The notes under the pieces were generated by a model, which worked only from the letters and a program-made list of their open reading frames with translations, searched no databases and was not told the origin of the DNA. DNA of 11,838 nucleotides, taken from NCBI GenBank assembly GCA_003511785.1, contig DOIS01000005.1, forward strand, positions 1 to 11,838, written 5' to 3'. This DNA is from Paracoccaceae bacterium. Its GTDB lineage: Bacteria > Pseudomonadota > Alphaproteobacteria > Rhodobacterales > Rhodobacteraceae. The stretch's first letter is position 1, and every line of letters starts with the position of its first letter. Made by a program: the position numbers and the translations under genes. Shown here in pieces: positions 1-6,740 of the stretch.

Positions 1-23
1 TTGCAGGGCGGCGAAGGCGAGGG

Positions 24-506
24 TCAGTTGGCAGGGGGCAGCGTCAGGCTGCCATCTTCGTCCAAGGGCCAATATGGGTTGTAGGCGACTTCCCAGACAT
101 GGTCGTCGGGATCTGCGTAGTATTCCGAATACCCGCCCCGGAAAACGGGCTCGGGAGCCTTGAGAGGTGTTGCCCCGACCTGGAGTGCGCGGCGATATGC
201 GTCGTCCACGCTCTCCCGGTCAGGCATGTTCTGCGCCAACGTGATCGCGCCCGTGCCTAGCGCCTCGGCGGGCCGGTTCTGGTCTTTCGCCAATCCTTCG
301 CGTGGGAATAGGCCGAGAACCAAGCCGCTCAGCTGGTGGAAAATGATTGACTCGCCTCCCCCGGGCTCCGGGACCCAACCGAGATCGGCATAGAAGGTCT
401 TGGATATCTCAAGGTCTGCGACACCGAGGGTGATGAGCGACACCCGTTGGGGTGAGAGTGAAGTTCGCTGCGTTTTTGATGCGTCCGGCGGAGTGGCGGT
501 GGACAT
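24..506 (-). CDS. VOC-fold (glyoxalase/bleomycin-resistance family) protein
   Basis: A protein of 160 residues of the vicinal-oxygen-chelate family, from the ATG at 506. The N-terminal strand-helix signature (ITLGVADLEISKTFYADLGW, about residues 24-43) and the C-terminal DPDDHVWEVAYNPYWPL segment are typical. The Glu of that segment usually binds the metal in these enzymes. No transmembrane segment or signal peptide is visible. An in-frame ATG lies six codons upstream at 524, but a GGGAGAA ribosome site sits 9 bases before the ATG at 506, so 506 is preferred. It is the last visible gene of the minus-strand ligI-ligA1-ligB1 operon, 33 bases after ligB1. The location hints at a role with aromatic or pyrone intermediates, but the reaction cannot be told from sequence. 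The family includes lyases, isomerases and extradiol dioxygenases, and the substrate is unknown. Confidence 0.85.
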   Translation of the reverse strand: MSTATPPDASKTQRTSLSPQRVSLITLGVADLEISKTFYADLGWVPEPGGGESIIFHQLSGLVLGLFPREGLAKDQNRPAEALGTGAITLAQNMPDRESVDDAYRRALQVGATPLKAPEPVFRGGYSEYYADPDDHVWEVAYNPYWPLDEDGSLTLPPAN

Positions 507-539
507 CGGGCATGGTTCTCCCATGGGTCAGCGTCGGGT

Positions 540-1388
540 TCACGCCGCGCATTCCAGCAGCAGCGTGCCCGAGGCGGTGTTCGAGATCGGGATGTGGTAG
601 TTCCGCGTGATCTCGGTCACGTCGCCGCCCAGCGCGCCGCGCATCATCATCCACATCAGGAACTCGGTGCCCTGCGCGCCGGCCTTCTCGACCAGCTCCA
701 TCCGGCTGATCTCGGTCAGCTTGTCGGGGTCGTGGACGATATGTTCCAGGCAGTAGAGGTCGAACTCCTTGTTGATGAAGCCCGCCCGCTCCCCGTCGAG
801 CTGGTGGCTCAGCCCCCCGGTGCCCAGAACCACCACCTTGAGGTCCTCGGGGTAGGACAGGAGCGCCTTGCGCAGCGCCCGGCCGAAGGCCAGCGCGCGC
901 TTGAGCGTGGGGATGGGGTGCTGCACGGTGTTGGCGCTGATCGGAATGGCGCGCGGCATGTCGGGGTTCGCAGGCGCGCCGGGCCAGAAGAGCTGCATCG
1001 GCACGACAAAGCCGTGATCCACCGCCAGTTCCTGGCAGGAGGTGATATCGAACTCGTCCGCGACTATGCTCTCGATGATGTGCCAGCTCACCTCCGGCGC
1101 GCCGGGGAACGGGTCGAGGGCGGGCAGGCCCCAGCCCTCGTCCTCGTTGCGGCATTCATGCGCGGCACCGATGGCGAAGGTGGGCATCTGGTCGAGGAAG
1201 AAGCCCAGCCCGTGATCGTTGTAGATGTTGATCACAAGGTCGGGCTTGTGCTCGTCCAGCCAGGCGTGGATCTTGGGATAGCCATCGAAAAACGGCTTCC
1301 AATAGGGGTCGTCGAACAGTTCGTTGGCGATAGCGCTGCCCACCGAGGGGATATGCGACGTGGTGATGCCGCCCAGGATTCGTGCCAT
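540..1388 (-). CDS. ligB: Extradiol ring-cleavage dioxygenase beta (catalytic) subunit, LigB family, copy 1
   Basis: A class III extradiol dioxygenase catalytic subunit of 282 residues, usual for the family. Residues aligning with the iron ligands of protocatechuate 4,5-dioxygenase are present: His12 (TTSHIPS), His59 (YNDHG) and Glu242 (GTEFLMW). The catalytic His195 (GGLSHQL) and a conserved His125 (VDHG) are also present. It should cleave a dihydroxylated aromatic acid next to the hydroxyls using Fe(II) and O2, in the cytoplasm, as a complex with the LigA subunit encoded just upstream. Its ATG overlaps the ligA1 stop as TGATG, so the subunits are probably translationally coupled. It differs clearly from the second copy at 4502-5542, for example around residues 58-70 and 132-165. 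The two pairs therefore probably handle different substrates. Protocatechuate, gallate and 3-O-methylgallate are all possible; the operon with ligI but without ligC slightly favours the last two. Confidence 0.9.
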   Translation of the reverse strand: MARILGGITTSHIPSVGSAIANELFDDPYWKPFFDGYPKIHAWLDEHKPDLVINIYNDHGLGFFLDQMPTFAIGAAHECRNEDEGWGLPALDPFPGAPEVSWHIIESIVADEFDITSCQELAVDHGFVVPMQLFWPGAPANPDMPRAIPISANTVQHPIPTLKRALAFGRALRKALLSYPEDLKVVVLGTGGLSHQLDGERAGFINKEFDLYCLEHIVHDPDKLTEISRMELVEKAGAQGTEFLMWMMMRGALGGDVTEITRNYHIPISNTASGTLLLECAA

Positions 1389-1750
1389 CAGTCTTTCCCC
1401 GCATCCAGAAGTTTCTGCTTGAATTCCTCGGTGGTCACCCCCGTCTGCTGGGCGCCCACATCCTGCACGCTCAGCTTGAAGATGCCGGCGAACTTGGCGA
1501 GATAATAGATATTGCCGCCTTCCTCGATCATCGCCAGGACGTTGCGGTCGCGGCAGGCCTGCTTCTGGGCCTCGGTCAGCCCGTATTTGTCCATGTAGCC
1601 TTCTTCACCGGCCACGAAGGCCTCGCGGTTCTCGGCCTTGTTGAAGGAATAGCACATCTTGTTCAGGCCATAGCCCTTCATCGCTTGTGTCCCGTCGAAA
1701 ACGGTCGTGCCAGGGATATGCGTGTGATGGTCGAAAGCGGGTGAGTCCAT
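1388..1750 (-). CDS. ligA: Extradiol dioxygenase alpha (small) subunit, LigA family, copy 1
   Basis: A protein of 120 residues matching the small alpha subunit of LigAB-type dioxygenases. It has IPGTTVFDG near residue 12, the helical GYGLNKMCYSFNKAENREAF segment, and EEGGNIYYLAKFAG near residue 80. This subunit caps the LigB active site and helps shape the substrate pocket. The C-terminus (VGAQQTGVTTEEFKQKLLDAG) diverges from the usual MTGM..EEY..MM..GGRS..GNRY ending seen in the second copy at 4109-4502. That supports a different substrate range. AGGAGGAGA lies just upstream of the ATG. The stop overlaps the ligB1 start by one base, and ligI ends 16 bases upstream, so the genes form one operon. 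It is intact, unlike its paralogue. Confidence 0.88.
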   Translation of the reverse strand: MDSPAFDHHTHIPGTTVFDGTQAMKGYGLNKMCYSFNKAENREAFVAGEEGYMDKYGLTEAQKQACRDRNVLAMIEEGGNIYYLAKFAGIFKLSVQDVGAQQTGVTTEEFKQKLLDAGKD

Positions 1751-1766
1751 TGTCTCCTCCTATGCG

Positions 1767-2647
1767 TCAGGCCCAGTAGAGCCGCATCGGGTTGTCCACC
1801 AGAAGCTTCTGTTGCAGTTCCTCGGTGGGGGCGATCTTCGGGATGAAATCGACCAGCACGCCATCGTCGGGCATGTGCGATTTCATGTTCGGGTGCGGCC
1901 AGTCGGTGCCCCAGAGCACCCGGTCGGGGAAGCTTTCGACCACCTTGCGCGCGAAGGGCACGACATCGTCATAGGGCGGGCCTTGCAGCGACAGTCGTTC
2001 GGGGCAGGTGGCCTTGGTCCAGATGGTGTCGTTCTCGGCCATAAGGTCGAGAAAGCGTTGAAAATCGGGGTGGTCCATGCCCTTGCCCACGTCGGGGCGG
2101 CCCATGTGATCGACCACGATGGTGGTGGGCAATTGCTTGAGGAACGGGGTCAGCTCGGCCAGGTCCTGCGCCTCGAAATAGACCACGATATGCCAGCCCT
2201 GGTCCGCCACCTTGCGGGCAATGTCGAGAAACACCTCCCGCAGGGTGGCGTCGACCAGCCGTTTGACGAAATTGAACCGCACGCCGCGCACGCCCGCCTC
2301 GTGCATCTCGGCCAGCTCGGCGGCGGTGATCTCGGGGCCGACGGAGGCCACACCACGCGCCAACTCGCCGCCCGCGCGGCAGGCGTCCACCATGGCGCGG
2401 TTGTCGCGTCCGTGGCAGGTCGCCTGCACGATCACGTTGCGCGCGAACCCCAGGTGGTCGCGCAGCGCGAAGAGCCGGTCCTTGCCCGCGTCGCAGGGGG
2501 TGTATTTGCGCTCGGGCGCGAAGGGGAACTCGGACGCCGGTCCGAACACGTGGCAATGCGCATCGACCGCGCCGGGGGCAGGGTGAAATCCGGCGCCTTG
2601 GGGTCGGGGTGGAACACCAGCCAGTCAGGGCCCATCGCTTGCGTCAT
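1767..2647 (-). CDS. ligI: 2-pyrone-4,6-dicarboxylate hydrolase (LigI), one frameshift near the N-terminus
   Basis: LigI is a metal-independent member of the amidohydrolase superfamily that opens the lactone PDC to 4-carboxy-2-hydroxymuconate/4-oxalomesaconate. The long open frame (2549-1767, 260 residues) starts inside the gene. The first 33 codons lie in another frame from ATG 2647. Adding one base in the C/G run at 2573-2579 restores LPPGAVDAHCHVFGP and a 293-residue protein, the normal family length. In the repaired protein His31 and His33 (DAHCH), Arg124, Tyr157 (VVYFEA), His181 (VDHMGRPD) and Asp249 (WGTDWPHPN) fall at or within one residue of the positions known for LigI of Sphingobium. 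As written, the catalytic His pair is out of frame. It is the first gene of the minus-strand operon, divergent from the LysR-type regulator. The shift is either a sequencing error or a recent inactivation. Confidence 0.9.
2574..2579 (-). other. Single-base frameshift site in ligI
   Basis: On the coding strand the run reads CTGCCCCCGGCGCGG. One more C or G gives Leu-Pro-Pro-Gly-Ala, which joins the 33-codon N-terminus to the 260-codon body. The distance between the two frames equals one missing base. Confidence 0.8.
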
Positions 2648-2748
2648 GCAGTCTAAGCTCCGTCTTGTCCTCTGGGCGGGCCGTACAGCCCGTCATCTGC
2701 CGAACCATCCCGGAAAACGCGGGGTTTGCCTATTTCGATTGCGGCCAG

Positions 2749-2766
2749 TAGGATTGGTTTTTCCTA
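2749..2766. promoter_or_regulatory. Inverted repeat TAGGA-N8-TCCTA in the divergent ligI / LysR-type control region
   Basis: Perfect 5-base arms flank an 8-base T-rich spacer 18 bases before the regulator start. A further CCTAT half-site lies at 2729-2733, and CCTAT recurs at 4020-4024 before ligA2. Repeated half-sites between a LysR-type gene and a divergent target operon are the usual arrangement for an autoregulatory site. The arms are short, so this is a candidate only. Confidence 0.35.
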
Positions 2767-2783
2767 TTCCGGTGAATTGTCTC

Positions 2784-4013
2784 ATGCTGAATGGCCTGCC
2801 CAATATCCGCCATATGCGGGTGTTCCTGGAAACCCTGCGCACCGGCTCGGTCAGCCATGCGGCGGGCCTGTGCCACCTGTCGCAGCCCGCGGCCACCCAG
2901 GCCATCCGCAAGCTGGAAGAGGCGCTCGGCACCGCCCTTCTGATCCGCCACGGCAAGCGGTTCTCGCCCACGCCCTGCGGAGCGCTGTTCGTGCGCCGGG
3001 TCGAGGCGGCGCTGGGGCATCTGCAATCGGGCGCGCGCACCGCCGCCCGGCCGGGAGGGGAGGCCGCCCGGAGGCTGCGCGGGCTCGACCGGCAGGTGAC
3101 CGCGGCGCAGCTGCGCGCGCTGGTGGCGGTGGCCAATTGCGGCAGTTTCACCGTGGCCGCCCGGATGCTGGGTCTGGCCCAGCCGACCATCCACCGTGCG
3201 GCCCGCTCGCTCGAGGCCTTGGCGGGCGTGCCTTTCTTCCGCGCCACGCCGACCGGGGTCGAGCTGACCACGGCCGCGCAGGCGTTCGTGCTGGGGGCCA
3301 AGCTGGCGCAGGCCGAGATCCGCCAGGGCGTCGAGGAGATCGGCCGCGAGCTGGGCGAGGATCGCGGCACCTTCGTGTTGGGCAGCCTGCCGCTGGCGCG
3401 CTCGCGCATCCTGCCGCGCGCCATTCACGCGCTGATCGACGAGCGACAGGGCGTGCAGGTGCGGGTGGTGGACGGGCGCTATGCCGAGCTGCTGCGCTCG
3501 CTGCGCGAGGGGGACCTGGATTGCCTGATCGGGGCGCTGCGCGACCCGGCCCCGGCCGAGGACGTGGTCGAGGAGACGTTGTTTCACGACGAGCTGGTGA
3601 TCGTGGCCGGCCCGAGCCACCCGTTGCGAAACCGAAAGGGCGTGAGTTTCGAGGACACGCTGGCCTTTCCCTGGGTCGCGCCGCCGCGCGACACGCCGGC
3701 GGGCGGCTATCTGTTCCACACGCTGCGTATTCAAGACCGCGCACAGTCGCCGGTGCGTGTGGTCTCGTCGTCGCTGGTGCTGTTGCGCGGCATCCTCGCG
3801 CAGGGCGATTACCTGTCGATCATCTCGCGCCACCAGGTCGCCCAGGACCTGGCCGAGGGGCGCATGATCGCCGTGGACATCGCGCTGTGCCATCACAGCC
3901 GCCCCATCGGGCTGACCTACCGGCGCGACTGGCGCCCGACCGAGACGCAGGCGCGGTTTCTCGATTTCCTGCGCGCTTTCGGCCCGGAAACCGACGCGCT
4001 GGCAAAAGCATAG
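2784..4013 (+). CDS. LysR-type transcriptional regulator with two tandem helix-turn-helix domains
   Basis: A regulator of 409 residues, about 100 longer than a usual LysR-type protein. The extra length is a second DNA-binding domain. The first winged HTH spans about residues 7-75 (GSVSHAAGLCHLSQPAATQA, then IRKLEEALGTALLIR). The second spans about residues 103-170 (GSFTVAARMLGLAQPTIHRA, then RSLEALAGVPFFRA). A substrate-binding domain follows from about residue 190 to 400, with the normal LILRS-like start (FVLGSLPLARSRILPRAI) and GDYLSIISRH. It lies between the two dioxygenase operons, divergent from ligI and 95 bases upstream of ligA2, so it probably controls both in response to a pathway intermediate. 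The ATG at 2784 is chosen because LysR proteins begin just before this motif and GGTGA lies 8 bases upstream. The open frame runs far upstream only because it is antisense to ligI. The effector is unknown. Confidence 0.88.
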   Translation: MLNGLPNIRHMRVFLETLRTGSVSHAAGLCHLSQPAATQAIRKLEEALGTALLIRHGKRFSPTPCGALFVRRVEAALGHLQSGARTAARPGGEAARRLRGLDRQVTAAQLRALVAVANCGSFTVAARMLGLAQPTIHRAARSLEALAGVPFFRATPTGVELTTAAQAFVLGAKLAQAEIRQGVEEIGRELGEDRGTFVLGSLPLARSRILPRAIHALIDERQGVQVRVVDGRYAELLRSLREGDLDCLIGALRDPAPAEDVVEETLFHDELVIVAGPSHPLRNRKGVSFEDTLAFPWVAPPRDTPAGGYLFHTLRIQDRAQSPVRVVSSSLVLLRGILAQGDYLSIISRHQVAQDLAEGRMIAVDIALCHHSRPIGLTYRRDWRPTETQARFLDFLRAFGPETDALAKA

Positions 4014-4021
4014 CAAAAACC

Positions 4022-4027
4022 TATACT
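4022..4027 (+). promoter_or_regulatory. Possible -10 element (TATACT) before ligA2
   Basis: TATACT stands 82 bases before the ligA2 start, in the 95-base gap after the regulator, and overlaps a CCTAT half-site at 4020-4024. No good -35 is visible at the right spacing, which would fit a promoter needing an activator. Weak evidence. Confidence 0.25.
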
Positions 4028-4108
4028 CGGCCCGGGGGGGTGAATTGGCCGCCGCCCCGGCTGCGGTGCTAGACCGCCCCCGACGCCGCGCGGGCTTAGG
4101 AGGACCAC

Positions 4109-4502
4109 ATGACCCGGAAGGATTACGAGGACATTCCTGGCACCTTCGTGTTCGACGCCGACCGCGCGCGCGAGGGCTATCACCTCAACCAGTTCTGCAT
4201 CTCGCTGCGCCTCCAGAAGAACCGCGACGCCTTCAACGCGGACGAAGAGGCCTATCTCGACGGCTATCCGATGACGCAGGAACAGCGCCAGGCCGTGCTG
4301 AACCGCGACCGGAACCGCCTGCTCGAGCTGGGGGGGCAACATCTACTACACCTCAAAACTTGCCGCCAATGACGGGATCAACTTCCAGAACCTCGCCGGG
4401 CTGATGACAGGCATGGGGGTCGAGGCCTATCGCGACATGATGTTGCATGGGGGCCGCGGGATTGAGGGCAACCGATACAAATCAGACTGGGAGGACGAGT
4501 GA
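4109..4502 (+). pseudogene. ligA: Protocatechuate 4,5-dioxygenase alpha subunit (LigA/PmdA type), copy 2, frameshifted
   Basis: This encodes the small subunit of a protocatechuate 4,5-dioxygenase. The first 76 residues (IPGTFVFDADRAREGYHLNQ, MTQEQRQAVLNRD, LLELGG) read from ATG 4109. The frame then derails at a run of seven G at 4330-4336 and stops at 4372. Removing one G gives GGNIYYTSKLAANDGINFQN and then the standard ending (MTGM, MMLHGGRGIEGNRYKSDW), stopping at 4502. That makes 130 residues, a normal size. The ending is the classical PmdA/LigA type, unlike copy 1. TAGGAGG lies 5 bases before the ATG. The repaired stop overlaps the ligB2 ATG as TGATG, the same junction seen in the first pair. 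That both frames are fully conserved makes a sequencing error more likely than decay. Confidence 0.88.
4330..4336 (+). other. Single-base frameshift site (G7 run) in ligA2
   Basis: CTG GGG GGG CAA should read CTG GGG GGC AAC. The run has seven G where six restore the family sequence LGGNIYY. Confidence 0.85.
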
Positions 4503-5542
4503 TGGCCCGAGTGACAGCCGGCGTGGGCGTCAGCCACGTGCCCGCCATCGGCGTGGCGATGGACACCCACATCACCGACCAGCCCTATTGGCAGCCGGTT
4601 TTCAAGGGTTTCGAGTTCTCGCGCCAGTGGATGAAGGAGCAGAACCCCGATGTGATCTTCCTAGTCTACAACGACCATTGCACGGTGTTCGACGCCTCCT
4701 GCATTCCCACCTTCGCGCTGGGCTGCGCCGCCGAGTTCGCACCCGCGGACGAGGGCTGGGGCCCGCGCCCGGTGCCGGTGGTGAAGAACCACCAGCGCAT
4801 GGCCAGCCATATCGCACAATCCTTGATCCTGGATGAGTTCGACATCACCATCATGAATGAAATGGAGGTCGATCACGGCCTCACCGTGCCGCTCTCGGTG
4901 ATGTATGGCGAGGTTTCCGAGTGGCCGGCGCTGGTCATCCCGCTTTGCGTCAACGTGGTGCAGTATCCTGCGCCCACCGGCAACCGCTGCTATCAGCTGG
5001 GCAAGGCCGTGCGCCGCGCCATCGAGAGCTTCGACGAGGATCTCAACGTCATGGTCTTCGGCACCGGCGGCATGAGCCACCAGTTGCAATACAAGCGCGC
5101 GGGGCTCATCAACCGCGAATGGGACCAGCGCTTTCTCGACCTGCTGACCGAGGACCCGGTGGCCGCCAGCCGGATCCCGCATGTGGAATACCTGCGCGAG
5201 GCGGGCTCGGAAGGGGTCGAGATGGTGATGTGGCACGTCATGCGCGGCGCGCTCGACGACCAGGTGCGCGAGGTGCACCGGCACTACCACGTCCCCGCCT
5301 CGAACACGGCGGTGGGCCATATCATTCTGGAAAACGACGCCGCCTGGGCGGCGGGGCAGGAGAGGGAGAGACGAGATGCGGATCTGCGTGGCCGGCGCCT
5401 ATGGCGCCTTCGGGCTGAAACATCTGGACGCGCTGGCGGCCATCGACGGGGTCGAGGTGACCTCGGTCATGGGCCCCACCCGAAACAAGATCGACGCGCT
5501 TGCGTCCGAGCGCGGCATTGGGCACGCGGCGACCGAGCTTGA
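4502..5542 (+). CDS. ligB: Protocatechuate 4,5-dioxygenase beta (catalytic) subunit, LigB/PmdB type, copy 2, with abnormal C-terminal run-on
   Basis: The catalytic subunit of a class III extradiol dioxygenase that opens protocatechuate to 4-carboxy-2-hydroxymuconate semialdehyde. Fe(II) ligands His12 (SHVPA), His59 (YNDHC) and Glu240 (EGVEMVMW) are present, as are catalytic His193 (GGMSHQL) and His125 (VDHG). The region PADEGWGPRPVPVVKNH is close to the Sphingobium and Comamonas enzymes. The recognisable protein ends about residue 280 (NTAVGHIILENDAA). After that the frame has no stop and runs about 65 low-complexity residues through the start of ligC to 5542, giving 346 residues. None of the three frames has a stop between 5341 and 5415. 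The true stop has probably been lost by a base change or indel close to 5341-5375. The start at ATG 4502 overlaps the repaired ligA2 stop; a GTG one codon earlier is less likely. It belongs to ligA2-ligB2-ligC. Confidence 0.88.
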   Translation: MARVTAGVGVSHVPAIGVAMDTHITDQPYWQPVFKGFEFSRQWMKEQNPDVIFLVYNDHCTVFDASCIPTFALGCAAEFAPADEGWGPRPVPVVKNHQRMASHIAQSLILDEFDITIMNEMEVDHGLTVPLSVMYGEVSEWPALVIPLCVNVVQYPAPTGNRCYQLGKAVRRAIESFDEDLNVMVFGTGGMSHQLQYKRAGLINREWDQRFLDLLTEDPVAASRIPHVEYLREAGSEGVEMVMWHVMRGALDDQVREVHRHYHVPASNTAVGHIILENDAAWAAGQERERRDADLRGRRLWRLRAETSGRAGGHRRGRGDLGHGPHPKQDRRACVRARHWARGDRA

Positions 5543-6320
5543 GGAGTGCCTCGCGCGCGACGACGTGGACGCGGTGATCCTCTCCACCCCCACCCAGCTT
5601 CACGCCGAGCAGGCCATCGCCTGCATGAAGGCGGGCAAGCCCGTGCTGGTGGAGATCCCCATGGCCGACAGCCTGGAAGACAGCCAGCGCGTCGTGAAGA
5701 CGCAGGAAGAGACCGGCACGCTCTGCATGGTGGGGCAGGTGCGCCGCTTCAACCCGTCGCACCAGTGGATCAAGAACAGGATCGACGCGGGCGAACTGAC
5801 GGTCCAGCAGATGGACGTCCAGACCTATTTCTTCCGCCGCTCGAACACCAACGCCAAGGGCGAGCCGCGCAGCTGGACCGATCACCTGCTTTGGCACCAT
5901 GCCTGCCACACCGTGGACCTGTTCCAGTATCAGACCGGCGAGACCGTCTCGGAGGCTTACGGCCTGCAAGGGCCGATCCATCCCGATCTGGGCATCGCCA
6001 TGGACATGTCGATCGGGATGAAGACCCCCTCGGGCGCCATCTGCACGCTGTCGCTGAGCTTCAACAATGACGGGCCGTTCGGCACGTTCTTCCGCTATAT
6101 CTGCGACAACGGCACTTATATCGCGCGCTATGACGACCTGTTCGACGGCAAGGAAAACCCGATCGACCTGTCGGACGTGGCGGTGTCGAACAACGGAATC
6201 GAGCTGATCGACCGCGAGTTCATCGCGGCCATTCAGGAAGGGCGCGAGCCCAACGCCTCGGCGCGGCAGGTGCTGCCGGCGATGGAGACGCTGGACCGGA
6301 TCGAGAAGAGCTTCGGCTGA
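5376..6320 (+). CDS. ligC: 4-carboxy-2-hydroxymuconate-6-semialdehyde dehydrogenase (LigC)
   Basis: An NAD(P)-dependent oxidoreductase of the Gfo/Idh/MocA family with 314 residues, the normal size for LigC. It oxidises the hemiacetal form of the LigAB ring-cleavage product to PDC, the substrate of LigI. The N-terminal Rossmann fold begins MRICVAGAYGAFGLKHLDAL. AVILSTPTQLHAEQAIACMK follows near residues 67-86, and VEIPMADS near 91-98 is where family members carry the EKP-like motif. Long stretches such as MDVQTYFFRR, NAKGEPRSWTDHLLWHHACH and TVDLFQYQ are highly characteristic of LigC/PmdC. The start is fixed by a purine-rich ribosome site (AGGAGAGGGAG at about 5358-5368). It follows ligB2 and is closed by a hairpin terminator. 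The frame is intact. Confidence 0.93.
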   Translation: MRICVAGAYGAFGLKHLDALAAIDGVEVTSVMGPTRNKIDALASERGIGHAATELEECLARDDVDAVILSTPTQLHAEQAIACMKAGKPVLVEIPMADSLEDSQRVVKTQEETGTLCMVGQVRRFNPSHQWIKNRIDAGELTVQQMDVQTYFFRRSNTNAKGEPRSWTDHLLWHHACHTVDLFQYQTGETVSEAYGLQGPIHPDLGIAMDMSIGMKTPSGAICTLSLSFNNDGPFGTFFRYICDNGTYIARYDDLFDGKENPIDLSDVAVSNNGIELIDREFIAAIQEGREPNASARQVLPAMETLDRIEKSFG

Positions 6321-6323
6321 GCG

Positions 6324-6350
6324 GCGGGCGCCCGGCGCCCGCTTCTTCTC
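6324..6350 (+). terminator. Rho-independent-like terminator after ligC
   Basis: GCGGGCGCC (6324-6332) and GGCGCCCGC (6334-6342) are perfect complements around one base. In practice this is a 7-base stem with a 5-base loop. It is followed by TTCTTCTC. It starts four bases after the ligC stop. Confidence 0.65.
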
Positions 6351-6400
6351 GTTCGCAAATACCGCCCCCGGAGGGTCGGCTTTTCCACCGGAAAAGCCGA
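6341..6400 (-). repeat. Rhodobacterales-style intergenic repeat, copy A, with an 11-base perfect hairpin
   Basis: Read on the minus strand, this holds GTATTTGCGAACGAGAAGA behind a G/C-rich stretch. The same element occurs at 10601-10626 in the other orientation (16 of 19 bases equal, including GAACGAGAAGA). At 6376-6400, TCGGCTTTTCC and its exact complement GGAAAAGCCGA flank ACC, a strong stem. Elements of this look are common between genes in Rhodobacterales, from general familiarity. Confidence 0.55.
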
Positions 6401-6404
6401 TCAC

Positions 6405-6423
6405 CGCATGACCTGGATCAAGG
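6405..6423 (+). promoter_or_regulatory. FNR/FnrL-like box 1 upstream of small membrane protein 1
   Basis: The core ATGACCTGGATCAA (6408-6421) matches TTGA-N6-TCAA except at the first base. The surrounding 19 bases recur at 6658-6676 with one difference. It lies 35 bases before the ATG at 6457. Two copies before paralogous genes argue for a shared regulator of the FNR/Crp family. Confidence 0.5.
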
Positions 6424-6456
6424 CGTGACCGGCCGGGGCGGCGCAGAACCCGGGCC

Positions 6457-6639
6457 ATGTCGCATCTGCTGCTGATCCTGCATCTTTTCATCGGCGCCAC
6501 ACTCTCCGGCGTGGGCATCGTCATCGTGCTGGTGGCTGGCCTGTCCGGGGCCTGGCCGCTGATCGCCGCGGGCTTGGGCGGCTTCGCACTCGGCTTTCCG
6601 GTGGCCTGGCTGGTGGCGCGGGCGATTTCGGGGGAGTGA
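6457..6639 (+). CDS. Small two-helix membrane protein, copy 1
   Basis: A 60-residue protein made almost wholly of two hydrophobic helices (about residues 3-27 and 32-54) joined by a short loop at SGAW, ending ARAISGE. It will be an inner-membrane protein with no catalytic motif. It is a paralogue of the protein at 6741-6923, sharing FIG-TL-G in helix 1 and PV-W-VA-A near the end, with equal length. No strong ribosome site is seen before the ATG. I recall small Rhodobacterales proteins of this look that carry the label CTP synthetase in databases; nothing here supports that activity. Its FNR-like upstream box suggests oxygen- or nitric-oxide-dependent expression. Function unknown. Confidence 0.75.
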   Translation: MSHLLLILHLFIGATLSGVGIVIVLVAGLSGAWPLIAAGLGGFALGFPVAWLVARAISGE

Positions 6640-6657
6640 CGCCGCCCGGCTCACGCC

Positions 6658-6676
6658 CGCGTGACCTGGATCAAGG
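6658..6676 (+). promoter_or_regulatory. FNR/FnrL-like box 2 upstream of small membrane protein 2
   Basis: GTGACCTGGATCAA (6661-6674) matches TTGA-N6-TCAA except at the first base. It shares 18 of 19 surrounding bases with the box at 6405-6423. It lies 64 bases before the ATG at 6741, leaving room for a -10 (possibly CTATGC near 6697). Confidence 0.5.
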
Positions 6677-6740
6677 AAAGATGCATCCCAAAAACGCTAT
6701 GCGAGGGGCGGATACGCGCGTCACTGCATGAGGTTTCACG

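Noticed and set aside
409..1155. A 248-residue minus-strand frame over ligB1
   Set aside because: Alternate-frame shadow of ligB1, rich in Arg and Ala with no family match.
1812..2783. A 324-residue N-terminal extension of the LysR-type regulator
   Set aside because: The extension is antisense to ligI and lacks any domain; LysR similarity begins at the ATG at 2784.
4026..4062. A possible terminator after the LysR-type gene (CCGGGG and CCCCGG)
   Set aside because: Short arms, a long loop and no T run; it may simply be GC-rich leader before ligA2.
4330..4336. Programmed frameshifting at the G7 run in ligA2
   Set aside because: Four other genes show similar G/C-run indels, so a common sequencing cause is simpler than recoding.
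5322..6524. A 400-residue open frame on the minus strand across ligC
   Set aside because: It is the antisense shadow of ligC with low-complexity composition and no motif.
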